From NCBI GenBank assembly GCA_947503005.1, contig CANNCA010000007.1, forward strand, positions 1 to 64,000: 64,000 nucleotides of DNA, written 5' to 3'. The position numbers and the translations under genes are program-made. The notes beneath the pieces are model-generated. The model did not search any database. It saw only the letters and a program-made list of their open reading frames with translations, and had not been told where the DNA came from. The stretch's first letter is position 1, and each line of letters begins with the position of its first letter. Shown here in pieces: positions 42,150 through 51,485 of the stretch. Origin of the DNA: an uncultured Flavobacteriaceae bacterium (GTDB lineage Bacteria; Bacteroidota; Bacteroidia; Flavobacteriales; Flavobacteriaceae).

Positions 42150-43376
42150 TTAGGCCATTAGGTTCTTTATTCGTTGAACTAGGGGAGGGTGCGAGTAGTG
42201 CATGAAAACGTACGCCGGATGGGGTGTCAAGTTACTCAGATTTTTCTTTGAAAGCTTTTTTAAAGAAGTTACCAAAGGCATTGCAGCAAACGTATTTTTG
42301 GCGTAATCATCAGCCTGAAATTCGAATTTTCTAGAAAGAAAATTCATGACCAATGACGTCAATTCAGATATGGGGCTGTACAAGATCCCAAATCCGATTA
42401 ATGCGGCATGAAAACTGGGTTGCGAAACTCCTATTGCTTTGGAAACTTCGGGGTTGTTGATGAACAAAGATAGAATGAAAAGCGTCAACCCAAGTATTAG
42501 AACGGAAGCTACTAAATTGAAAATAATGTGTTTGCGCTTGTAATGACCGACTTCATGCGCAAGCACGGCAACAACTTCATCTTCGTCCAAGTCTTTGATT
42601 AGCGTGTCAAAAAGGGTGACCCTTTTTTCCCTTCCAAAACCCGAAAAGTATGCGTTTGCTTTGGTTGACCTTTTCGAACCATCAATGACAAAAATGTTCT
42701 TCAGTTCAAAACCGACTTTAGAAGCATAGTTTTCAATTTTGCTTTTGAGGCTTCCTTCATCTAAGGGAATTTGTTTATTGAAGAGCGGAACTATCAATTT
42801 ACTGTAAAACAGGTTCATAAAGACAATGATGACCGTAACCAATCCCCAAACATAAAGCCAAAATTTAGGCCCGGCCCATTGATAAAACAACATAGCAAGG
42901 GTAATAACCCCACCACCAAGCATGGCCATTAAAAGCCACCCTTTAAGTTTATCAGTAAAAAAGAGTTTTTTGGTCGACTTGTTAAAACCAAAACGTTCTT
43001 CGATTACAAAGGTTTGATAATACGAAAACGGAGTTGAAAGTATATCACTCCCTATGGTTAGAACTCCGAAGAAAATCAAGGTAATAATGATTTCATTTCC
43101 ACTAAAACTTCGTGCCAATTGATCCGCCCATTCAAATCCGCCAAATACTAAAAAAACTAGTGTCAGTATAATTGAGAAGCTTGAACTAAGTAACCCGAAA
43201 CGATAATTTGTTTTTTGATACTCTTGCGATTTTTGATAATCCTCCTTGTCGAAAACATCTTCTAGAGCTTCAGGAATTGGGTCTCCGTAATGTTTTGCAT
43301 TCAGATAATCTAAAATGGTTTCGACCATAAACTGGATTAAAAGAATTGAAATAATAATGTAAAATAGAATATTCAA
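42150..43376 (-). CDS. M48 family metallopeptidase (Ste24/CAAX prenyl protease-like)
   Basis: ORF; VVAVLAHEVGHYKRKH zinc motif; multi-TM. Confidence 0.93.
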   Translation of the reverse strand: MNILFYIIISILLIQFMVETILDYLNAKHYGDPIPEALEDVFDKEDYQKSQEYQKTNYRFGLLSSSFSIILTLVFLVFGGFEWADQLARSFSGNEIIITLIFFGVLTIGSDILSTPFSYYQTFVIEERFGFNKSTKKLFFTDKLKGWLLMAMLGGGVITLAMLFYQWAGPKFWLYVWGLVTVIIVFMNLFYSKLIVPLFNKQIPLDEGSLKSKIENYASKVGFELKNIFVIDGSKRSTKANAYFSGFGREKRVTLFDTLIKDLDEDEVVAVLAHEVGHYKRKHIIFNLVASVLILGLTLFILSLFINNPEVSKAIGVSQPSFHAALIGFGILYSPISELTSLVMNFLSRKFEFQADDYAKNTFAAMPLVTSLKKLSKKNLSNLTPHPAYVFMHYSHPPLVQRIKNLMA

Positions 43377-43424
43377 ATTATTCGGTATTTATGGTTTGGT
43401 GTCTTCGCGTATGGGTAATTGTGG

Positions 43425-44234
43425 TTAAAACCCTCTTTGACGTAAGGCTTCAAAGATAACGATTGCGGCAGATACCGATACGTTCAGGGAATCAATTTCA
43501 CCATGCATGGGAATAATAATGTTTTCGGTAGAGTTGTTTAGCCAATCGGTAGATAGCCCAGTGGATTCGGTACCTACAATAATTGCGGACCCCTTTTTGA
43601 AATCTATTGTAGTGTAGTTTTTTGAAGCTGACAGTGCGGCGCAATATAAATCGATATTTTTCCTTTTTAAAAATTCAATGACTTCTGAGGTACTTCCGGT
43701 TGCAATTTGATTGGTAAAGACACAACCAACACTTGAACGAATAATATTGGGGTTGTATATATCTCCTTTAGGATTGGCAATAATGACCGCATCTAAATTG
43801 GCTGCGTCGGCAGTTCGTAATAGAGCGCCTATATTTCCTGGTTTTTCAGGTGCTTCAGCTACTACGATCAACGGTCTTTCATTTTTAAACTGCAATGCTT
43901 CCAAATCATGCGGTTTTGATTTTACAATCGCCAATAAGCCTTCTGTAGTTTTTCGGTAGGCGATTTTTTGGTAAACCTCCTTTGCAACAGAAATTATATC
44001 GGGTTGAATGGTCAATCCGGCTAAGGTCTTCATGGCTTCTTGTTCAGAAATAATAGAGTCATCAAAAAACGTTTTCTGAATTTCGTAACCACCTTTAATG
44101 GCGAGCTCCAATTCTCGTTGCCCCTCTACAATAAATAGGTTTTCCTTTTTCCGTTCTCGGGATTTATCCTTGAGCAACAATACCTTTTTAACTATAGGGT
44201 TTTGAAGACTGCTTATTTGTTTAATTTCGTTCAT
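43425..44234 (-). CDS. TrmH/SpoU family RNA methyltransferase
   Basis: ORF; EAPEKPGNIGALLRTADAANLDAVI, VGTESTGLS, IPMHGEIDSLNVSVSAAI. Confidence 0.93.
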   Translation of the reverse strand: MNEIKQISSLQNPIVKKVLLLKDKSRERKKENLFIVEGQRELELAIKGGYEIQKTFFDDSIISEQEAMKTLAGLTIQPDIISVAKEVYQKIAYRKTTEGLLAIVKSKPHDLEALQFKNERPLIVVAEAPEKPGNIGALLRTADAANLDAVIIANPKGDIYNPNIIRSSVGCVFTNQIATGSTSEVIEFLKRKNIDLYCAALSASKNYTTIDFKKGSAIIVGTESTGLSTDWLNNSTENIIIPMHGEIDSLNVSVSAAIVIFEALRQRGF

Positions 44235-44239
44235 TGTTA

Positions 44240-44271
44240 CAAAAGTAATTCAATTACAACATCCTCGACAA
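44240..44271 (-). promoter_or_regulatory. Bacteroidota-type promoter for the TrmH gene
   Basis: Minus strand TTG (44271-44269), 21 bp, TACTTTTG (44247-44240); ATG at 44234. Confidence 0.6.
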
Positions 44272-44295
44272 AGGAGGAAACTTTAAAAAATAACC

Positions 44296-45102
44296 ATGAA
44301 ACTAGTTATAGTATCACTCTTTTGCTTCGTAATTTTATCTTGCAAAGAAAATCCGAAAGAAATAAAAAATGAATCGGCAGAACCTGAAATACCTTCGAAA
44401 ATTGATGATTCCAAGTTTCCTGAAGCGATGCGCAAGGTTTTTGAAGCACACGGTGGACTCCCCACCTGGAAAAATAAAAGAGTTCTTTCCTTTGAAATTC
44501 CGAAGCCTGATTATGCAGAAAAGCATACCATTGATTTGTATACTAGAAATGAAAAAATAGAAATGCCAGATTTTTCTATGGGCTCTGATGGAGCGGAAAT
44601 CTGGTTGTTTGATAAGGCGAACAGATATCAGGGCGACCCTGTTTTTTATCATAACCTCATGTTCTATTTCTATGCCATGCCTTTCGTGCTATCCGACAAT
44701 GGAATCAACTATTCAGAGGCGGAAGCCTTAGAATTTGAGGGAACTTCTTATCCCGGAATTAGAATCAGCTATAATGAGGGGGTGGGCTTGTCCGCAAAGG
44801 ATGAATACTTCATTCATTATAACCCAAAATCATTTCAAATGGAGTGGTTAGGGTATACCGTGACCTTTAGAAGTGGTGAAAAATCCGATAATATCAAATG
44901 GATTCGATACAATGATTGGATAAACGTCGATGGTCTCACATTGCCTAAATCGATAACCTGGCATGAGTACGAAGGCAGGACTATCAGAGAAGCTAGAGAA
45001 CCTTTATATTTTGAAAATGTAACTCTAAACGAAACTACGCAAGCTACGGACTTTTTCACCCAACCAGAAGGAGCTAAAATTATGAATGTTAAAATGGAAT
45101 GA
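44296..45102 (+). CDS. DUF6503-like lipoprotein
   Basis: ORF; lipobox FVILSCKEN; EAHGGLPTWKNKRVLSFEI. Confidence 0.6.
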   Translation: MKLVIVSLFCFVILSCKENPKEIKNESAEPEIPSKIDDSKFPEAMRKVFEAHGGLPTWKNKRVLSFEIPKPDYAEKHTIDLYTRNEKIEMPDFSMGSDGAEIWLFDKANRYQGDPVFYHNLMFYFYAMPFVLSDNGINYSEAEALEFEGTSYPGIRISYNEGVGLSAKDEYFIHYNPKSFQMEWLGYTVTFRSGEKSDNIKWIRYNDWINVDGLTLPKSITWHEYEGRTIREAREPLYFENVTLNETTQATDFFTQPEGAKIMNVKME

Positions 45103-45274
45103 CCTTTAACTTAAAAAAAGGTTAAAAAAAGTACAACTGGATTTAGAAGGTGCCTAATTTTCCGTAATTTAGAAGCTCTTGCTATTTGGCAATGACCTTT
45201 GTTTTTTGAACTTTTCATCCCGAGATTTCTCGAGAGTATGCAAATATAATTTACGAACCCAACACAATAAGAAA

Positions 45275-45739
45275 ATGCCGACGTACAACTTAAAAATTAA
45301 TGGCAGTGTTCAATCCATTGAAGCTGCTGAAGACACTCCCTTACTTTGGGCCTTACGTGACCAATTGGATATGGTAGGTACAAAGTACGGATGTGGAATT
45401 GGACAATGTGGATCGTGTACCGTTCATGTTGATGGCAACGCCATACGCAGTTGTCAATTACAAATTTCACAATTGGATGGTAAGGAAATCACAACGATTG
45501 AAGGATTGTCTGAAGACGGTTCCCACCCTGTTCAAGAAGCTTGGAAAGCAATCGATGTTCCACAATGTGGATATTGTCAAGCTGGTCAAATCATGACGGC
45601 TTCGGCTTTTTTGGAAAAGAACCCGAACCCTTCAAGGGAAGAAATTCGAAACGCGATGCACGGCAATATATGCCGATGCGCATCTTATAACCGAATTGAA
45701 AATGCAGTTGCAATGGCTGCAGAGAAAAAAATGGCCTAA
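45275..45739 (+). CDS. (2Fe-2S)-binding subunit of a xanthine oxidase-family enzyme (isoquinoline 1-oxidoreductase alpha-like)
   Basis: ORF; GCGIGQCGSCTVHVDG and CGYCQAGQIM...NICRCASYNRI; ATG at 45275. Confidence 0.9.
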   Translation: MPTYNLKINGSVQSIEAAEDTPLLWALRDQLDMVGTKYGCGIGQCGSCTVHVDGNAIRSCQLQISQLDGKEITTIEGLSEDGSHPVQEAWKAIDVPQCGYCQAGQIMTASAFLEKNPNPSREEIRNAMHGNICRCASYNRIENAVAMAAEKKMA

Positions 45740-45756
45740 CCTAAAAATCGAAAATC

Positions 45757-48054
45757 ATGTCAAGTACAATATCAACGAAATTTAGCAGAAGGTCTTTTTT
45801 AAGAACTTCTTCTCTTGCCAGTGGCGGAATGCTTATCGGTTTCAACTTTTTTACTGCTTGTAAAGACACAGCGAAAATGCCGGTCGATATCGCCGAACTT
45901 AATTATAACGACTTCAATGCTTTTATCAAGATATCCGATGAGGGCATGGTTACCATATTTTCACCCAATCCGGAAATTGGTCAAGGTGTGAAAACATCTA
46001 TGCCAATGATTATTGCCGAAGAACTTGATGTGCCTTGGGAAAACGTGAATGTGGTTCAGGGTATTTTGGACACCCAAAACTATACGCGCCAAGTTGCAGG
46101 AGGAAGCCAGTCCATTCGTTTCGGATGGGATGCATTAAGGCAAACCGGGGCAACGGCACGACAGTTATTGGTAAATGCCGCAGCGGCAAGATGGGGTGTA
46201 GATGCTTCAGAATGTTCAGCGAAACAGGGAGTCATTACTAATGCAAATGGCGAGACTTTAGGTTATGGTGAGGTAGTTAAGGAAGCTGCATTATTGCAGG
46301 TTCCCGAATCTGAAGATTCGGCGATTGAAGAAGAATCCAAATCGGAAAACCCCGAATTCAAGGATGAAAAAACAGAAGGAATTGCTGGCAATGTGACCTT
46401 GAAAGACCCGAAAGATTATACTTTAATCGGAACGGACGTTGGTAACGTGGATATCGATGAAATCATTACTGGAAAACCACTTTTCGGCTTAGATTATAAA
46501 GTTGAGGGCATGGTTTACGCATCTGTGTTGCGTCCACCAGCTTTCGGGCAAGTCTTAGAGTCGTATGATGATACTGCGGCGAAAGCAGTTACCGGAGTAA
46601 TTGATGTGATAAAAATTGGAGAAAAAGCGAAAGCCCTATTGGCGAAAGATGAAGTCAATTGGACCGCTATACTCGCGCCAACGGAAAAAGTTGTTGTCAT
46701 TGCTGAGAATTCTTGGGCCGCTATCAAGGGAAAAAAGGCTTTGAAGGCAGAATGGTCTGATAATTCTCCATTGGAAAATACAAAGGCACACGACAAGATT
46801 TTGACCGATCTTTTGGATGGTAATGAGTTTCAGAATATGCGTAAAGATGGTGATGTAAAGAAGGCTTTTAAACAAGCGGACAAAGTCGTCGAACGCACTT
46901 ATGAATCTCCTTTTCTTCCACACAATACTATGGAGCCGATGAATTTCTTTGCTGATGTAACGGATTCGAAAATTCTTTTGGTAGGTCCTGTGCAGACTCC
47001 TGCGGATGCTGCAGCCACAGTTGCAGAGATGTTAGGTCGCGATGAAAAAGATATCCGATTGGAAATGACTCGCATGGGTGGTGGTTTCGGAAGACGACTT
47101 TATGGGGATTTTGTTTATGAAGCTGCTGAAATTTCAGATAAAATACGTAAACCGGTTAAAATGTTCTCAACTCGTGAGGATGATATGATGACCGGGGTGT
47201 ACCGCCCAGCAATTAAATATCGTATCGCTGCATCTATTAAAGACGGCGAAGTTACCGGGTATCACTTGAAAGAAGCAGCTGTTAACGGGAATATGTATGG
47301 ATTGATTCCGAATTTCTTCCCTGCGGGTGCCATTGAGAATTATCAAGTTGACGTTGCAAAATATGACAGTAATATTTCAACCGGTGCTTGGCGTGCCCCG
47401 TATACCAATTTCCTTTCCTATGCCGAGCAAAGCTTTTTAGATGAACTTGCCGAAGTAATGGAAAAAGACCCGGTGCAAATGCGATTGGATTTGCTGGAAA
47501 AAGTTAAAGGAACAAACGATGATAGAATTCAGTATTCTGCTGAGCGCTTGCAAGATGTGTTGAAGTTAGCAGTTGAAAAGTCAGGCTATCGAACTCCCAA
47601 AGACGGAGTTTATCAAGGTGTTTGTGCCTATTATTGCCACAATACCCATGTTGCGGAGGTTGCCGATGTGGTTATGGAAGGTGAACAACCTGTAGTCAAG
47701 AAGATAACGGTTGCCGTTGATTGTGGAATTGTTATAAACCCGTTAGGTGCGAAGAACCAAATTGAAGGTGGTGCTATAGATGGTGTGGGTCATTCCATGT
47801 ACGGTGATTTTGTCTTTGAAAACGGAATGCCGACAAGTAATAATTATGACAAGTATCGCTTGATAAGAATGAACGAATCTCCAATTGTTGAAACACATTT
47901 CGTAAAAAACACCTTGAGTCCTACAGGTCTTGGAGAACCCACTTTGCCACCTGCCGGGGCAGCGGTAGCTATTGCCATGAAAAAGGCAACTGGTAATCGT
48001 GTTTACAAGCAACCGTTCGTTAGTAATATGAATTCAAAACCAATACTTGGATAA
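45757..48054 (+). CDS. Molybdopterin-binding subunit of a xanthine oxidase-family enzyme (IorB-like), Tat-exported
   Basis: ORF; Tat motif SRRSFLR (45784-45804); MGGGFGRRLYGDFVYEAAEIS; VDCGIVINPLGAKNQIEGGAIDG. Confidence 0.9.
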   Translation: MSSTISTKFSRRSFLRTSSLASGGMLIGFNFFTACKDTAKMPVDIAELNYNDFNAFIKISDEGMVTIFSPNPEIGQGVKTSMPMIIAEELDVPWENVNVVQGILDTQNYTRQVAGGSQSIRFGWDALRQTGATARQLLVNAAAARWGVDASECSAKQGVITNANGETLGYGEVVKEAALLQVPESEDSAIEEESKSENPEFKDEKTEGIAGNVTLKDPKDYTLIGTDVGNVDIDEIITGKPLFGLDYKVEGMVYASVLRPPAFGQVLESYDDTAAKAVTGVIDVIKIGEKAKALLAKDEVNWTAILAPTEKVVVIAENSWAAIKGKKALKAEWSDNSPLENTKAHDKILTDLLDGNEFQNMRKDGDVKKAFKQADKVVERTYESPFLPHNTMEPMNFFADVTDSKILLVGPVQTPADAAATVAEMLGRDEKDIRLEMTRMGGGFGRRLYGDFVYEAAEISDKIRKPVKMFSTREDDMMTGVYRPAIKYRIAASIKDGEVTGYHLKEAAVNGNMYGLIPNFFPAGAIENYQVDVAKYDSNISTGAWRAPYTNFLSYAEQSFLDELAEVMEKDPVQMRLDLLEKVKGTNDDRIQYSAERLQDVLKLAVEKSGYRTPKDGVYQGVCAYYCHNTHVAEVADVVMEGEQPVVKKITVAVDCGIVINPLGAKNQIEGGAIDGVGHSMYGDFVFENGMPTSNNYDKYRLIRMNESPIVETHFVKNTLSPTGLGEPTLPPAGAAVAIAMKKATGNRVYKQPFVSNMNSKPILG

Positions 48055-48060
48055 TCGCCT

Positions 48061-48303
48061 ATGGATGTTTTACTATTTGGAATTGCAAAGGATATAGTAG
48101 GTAATTCGGAAATCCAAATCACATCAAAAGAAAAGATTCCTAATTCAGTACAGGAGCTTAAGGATTATTTGATACGAAAGTTTCCCGATTTTGGGAAGCT
48201 TTCTTCTTTTGCGGTCGCCGTGAATAGTGAGTATGCGCAAGATGATGTACCTTTAAACAGGAATGATGAAATAGCCATTATTCCCCCTGTAAGTGGTGGC
48301 TGA
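48061..48303 (+). CDS. moaD: MoaD/ThiS family protein (molybdopterin synthase small subunit)
   Basis: ORF; C-terminal ...IIPPVSGG. Confidence 0.9.
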   Translation: MDVLLFGIAKDIVGNSEIQITSKEKIPNSVQELKDYLIRKFPDFGKLSSFAVAVNSEYAQDDVPLNRNDEIAIIPPVSGG

Positions 48304-48722
48304 TGAGCAAAAAGATAGTTGCAATAGTAGATAGGATAGATACCTCTCAAGTGTTCACGGAATTATCCGATGCACAAAGCGGAGGTATTTGTGTTTTCGT
48401 AGGTACGGTGCGTGAGTTTACACAAGGCGAGGAAGTGGTTTCTCTAGAGTTTGAAACCTATCAAAAAATGGCGCTCAAAGAAATGGATAAAATTGCTTTG
48501 GATGCGGCCAAAAAGTGGAATCTGAACATAGTAATAATAAGACATGCTGTAGGACTAAAAAAAGTTGAGGAACCTGTTGTGGTAGTTGGAGCATCTTCTG
48601 CACACCGTGATGCGTGTTTTGAAGCTTGTCGCTATTTAATTGATACCTTAAAGGAAACCGTTCCCATTTGGAAAAAAGAAATGTTTGAAAACAAAACGGT
48701 TTGGGTATCCGCTCATCCTTAA
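48303..48722 (+). CDS. moaE: Molybdopterin synthase catalytic subunit
   Basis: ORF; GGICVFVGTVREFTQGEEVVSLEFETY; SSAHRDACFEACRYLID. Confidence 0.93.
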   Translation: MSKKIVAIVDRIDTSQVFTELSDAQSGGICVFVGTVREFTQGEEVVSLEFETYQKMALKEMDKIALDAAKKWNLNIVIIRHAVGLKKVEEPVVVVGASSAHRDACFEACRYLIDTLKETVPIWKKEMFENKTVWVSAHP

Positions 48723-48731
48723 AAAAATAAA

Positions 48732-49439
48732 ATGCAAAAAATAGGATTGATAGGTGGTATGAGTTGGGAATCAACTCAAATTTATTATAAAATCATTAAC
48801 CAAAAAGTACGTGAGATTTTAGGTGGTTTTCATTCCGCCAAATGTATCATTGAATCGGTTGATTTTTCGGAAATACATCGACTACAATCTGAAAATGATT
48901 GGGATGCTCTGAATGAAAAGATTGTTGAGGCGGCTACTAATTTAAAGAATGCCAAGGCTGAAGTAATCCTTATTTGTGCCAATACAATGCATTTATGTAG
49001 TGGAGCCATAGCACAAAATGTAGACTTGCCGTTACTTCATATAGCTGAAGCAACAGGGGAAGCAATAAAGAAAGCAGGACTCAAAAAGGTACTTCTATTA
49101 GGTACTAAATTTACCATGGAAAAAGATTTTTACAAAGACATTATAACCAATGATTTTGGTATTGAAGTACTGATTCCGAATGATGAAGATAGAGAGACGG
49201 TTCACAACGTTATTTATGAAGAATTGGTTCAAGGCAAAATAAATACAGGATCTAAAGGAGAGTATATGCGAATAATATATGAGGCTGTTAAAAATGGAGC
49301 GGAAGGTGTCATATTAGGTTGTACGGAGATTCCTTTATTAATTCAGCCTACTGATGTGCCTATTCAAACATTTGATACTACTCAAATTCATGCTGAAAAA
49401 GCTGTGGAATTCGCTTTAAGCACGGTATTATCAAATTGA
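48732..49439 (+). CDS. Aspartate/glutamate racemase family protein
   Basis: ORF; IGLIGGMSWESTQIYY, ICANTMH, GAEGVILGCTEIPLL. Confidence 0.92.
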   Translation: MQKIGLIGGMSWESTQIYYKIINQKVREILGGFHSAKCIIESVDFSEIHRLQSENDWDALNEKIVEAATNLKNAKAEVILICANTMHLCSGAIAQNVDLPLLHIAEATGEAIKKAGLKKVLLLGTKFTMEKDFYKDIITNDFGIEVLIPNDEDRETVHNVIYEELVQGKINTGSKGEYMRIIYEAVKNGAEGVILGCTEIPLLIQPTDVPIQTFDTTQIHAEKAVEFALSTVLSN

Positions 49440-49451
49440 TCTAACTTAGAA

Positions 49452-49925
49452 ATGTCAAAAGAACTCTCACATATAGACGAAACTGGAAATGCTTCAATGG
49501 TAGATGTATCAGGCAAGCAAGCAAGTGTAAGAACTGCGGTAGCTTCAGGCAAAGTTGTTTTTCCTTCTGATGTATTTGATAAACTGGCTTCTCTAGATTT
49601 TTTGGGTCACAAAGGAAGTATTATCCAAACGGCGGTTATTGCGGGAATACAAGCGGTGAAAAAAACTTCAGAATTGATTCCGCTTTGTCATCAGCTCAAT
49701 CTTTCTAAAATACAGATAGATATCGTTCCTGGGAATAATGCGCTTCAAATTTCATGTAAAGTAAAGTGCAACGAGCAGACAGGAGTTGAGATGGAAGCTT
49801 TAACCGGAGTTTCGGTTAGTGCATTGACCATCTACGATATGTGCAAAGCGCTTTCACACGACATTCAAATTTCTGAAATACAACTTGAACAAAAAACAGG
49901 AGGGAAGAATGACTTCAACCGCTAA
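49452..49925 (+). CDS. moaC: Cyclic pyranopterin monophosphate synthase MoaC
   Basis: ORF; MVDVSGKQASVRTAVASG, TSELIPLCHQL, GVEMEALTGVSVSALTIYDMCKALSHD. Confidence 0.95.
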   Translation: MSKELSHIDETGNASMVDVSGKQASVRTAVASGKVVFPSDVFDKLASLDFLGHKGSIIQTAVIAGIQAVKKTSELIPLCHQLNLSKIQIDIVPGNNALQISCKVKCNEQTGVEMEALTGVSVSALTIYDMCKALSHDIQISEIQLEQKTGGKNDFNR

Positions 49926-50505
49926 GCTTTACGGACTCGTTTTATCTGGAGGAAAGAGCACCCGAATGGGTACTGACAAGGGATTAATAAAATATCATGG
50001 TGTTCCACAACGTGAATATTTATATGATTTGTTGAGTCATGTTTGCGAAAAAACATTTATTAGCTTGCGAGAAGAGCAGGAAGCAGAGTTACCATTAAGA
50101 ATGGAAACGATAGTGGATTTAAATGAGTTTAAAGGACCTTATAATGGACTTTTATCTGCTCATAAAAAACATTCAGAAGTTGCTTGGTTGGTTTTAGCCT
50201 GTGACCTCCCACTGATGGATTTGGAGGCATTGAAAGAATTGATTTTACAAAGGGATAATAGCAAACAAGCAACAGCTTTCGCGCTTAAAGAAAATCCTTT
50301 ACCTGAACCTCTATGTGCTATTTGGGAACCGCATGCATTCGAAGATTCCCTTGCGTATTTAGAAAGTGGGGTAGGTACCTGCCCCAGAAAGTTCTTAATC
50401 AATCATGATACGAAGTTGGTGTTTCCAAAGAATGAGAATGTTTTACTGAATGCTAATTCGGAAGAGGAATATAAGCAGGCACTTGAAAAATTAGCGATAG
50501 GTTAA
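49909..50505 (+). CDS. mobA: MobA-like molybdenum cofactor guanylyltransferase
   Basis: ORF; LSGGKSTRMGTDKGLIKYHG; SD-like AGGAGGG before ATG 49909; overlaps the 3' end of moaC. Confidence 0.8.
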   Translation: MTSTAKLYGLVLSGGKSTRMGTDKGLIKYHGVPQREYLYDLLSHVCEKTFISLREEQEAELPLRMETIVDLNEFKGPYNGLLSAHKKHSEVAWLVLACDLPLMDLEALKELILQRDNSKQATAFALKENPLPEPLCAIWEPHAFEDSLAYLESGVGTCPRKFLINHDTKLVFPKNENVLLNANSEEEYKQALEKLAIG

Positions 50506-50519
50506 TTAAAGACTACTTA

Positions 50520-51401
50520 TTAAATTTCGAAAACTTCGTAGGTTCGAGACCATTCTTTTGTCTCGTTTGGTGAGATATGAATATCAAAAAATAATTCAGG
50601 ACTAATCACATGCTTCCAACCCCAAAGATTTATCTTACTAGTTTGAAAACTTGCGGATTCTCGAATTCCGACTTTAGATTTTAGTTGAATGAGCTCCCAG
50701 GCTGCGGGAACACTTTTTCCTCCCGATAGGTTACTAAAGAAGAATTGCTTAGTTGGCGAACCATTAAATGAAACTCCTTTTTCACCTATTGAAACAGCCA
50801 ATTCAGGATTAACGGTCTCTCCAAACAGTTCAGGCTTTAAGACAAATTGAAAATTTAGGCTATAATTCTCTCCAACAAAGTCATTATGTATAGCCGTGAA
50901 ATTATGGACATATTCATCCGTATGAATCGTCTTTTCACCAGTGTTCTTTAAATAATAGTTGATTGAAAAACCAGTTTCTTGTAGTTTAATTTCCTTTCGC
51001 AATTCGTAAGCGTACCCATTAGCACGGGCTGAAATACATGTTATTTTAACGTGATTTGCACCCGCCCTAGTTTGAAATTCCGCAGGTTTAATCTTATATG
51101 GTTTAGTAAACGCATAGTAAGCATCTTCTTTTTTTAATAATCCCACACCAATTTTATGAAACCAACCACCAATTTCCGTTTCGTCAAAACCTACTGCAGA
51201 ATCAATTCCGAATTCATTATAAAATCCTTTACCAAAGAGGTTTTGATTTTGGCAATTAGGGTCTTCGACACTTGCAAACTGAATATTTTTAACTTTTACG
51301 GATACAATTTTTCCTGTCCAGTCAAATCGTGAAAAGCTATAATTTTCGAGGGGAAAATCGATTTGAAGTTCCAGATTTTGGTTTTTGAGAATGTGCCCCA
51401 T
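50520..51401 (-). CDS. Aldose 1-epimerase/galactose mutarotase-like fold protein
   Basis: ORF; GKGFYNEFGID, HTDEYVHNFTAIHN; fold-level assignment only. Confidence 0.5.
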   Translation of the reverse strand: MGHILKNQNLELQIDFPLENYSFSRFDWTGKIVSVKVKNIQFASVEDPNCQNQNLFGKGFYNEFGIDSAVGFDETEIGGWFHKIGVGLLKKEDAYYAFTKPYKIKPAEFQTRAGANHVKITCISARANGYAYELRKEIKLQETGFSINYYLKNTGEKTIHTDEYVHNFTAIHNDFVGENYSLNFQFVLKPELFGETVNPELAVSIGEKGVSFNGSPTKQFFFSNLSGGKSVPAAWELIQLKSKVGIRESASFQTSKINLWGWKHVISPELFFDIHISPNETKEWSRTYEVFEI

Positions 51402-51485
51402 AGCACGAAGTTATCAAATTACAGTCGATTTTAGTTTAGTAAATTATGGGCTAAAGACCACCTCTCTTTTTACTATATTAGACAA

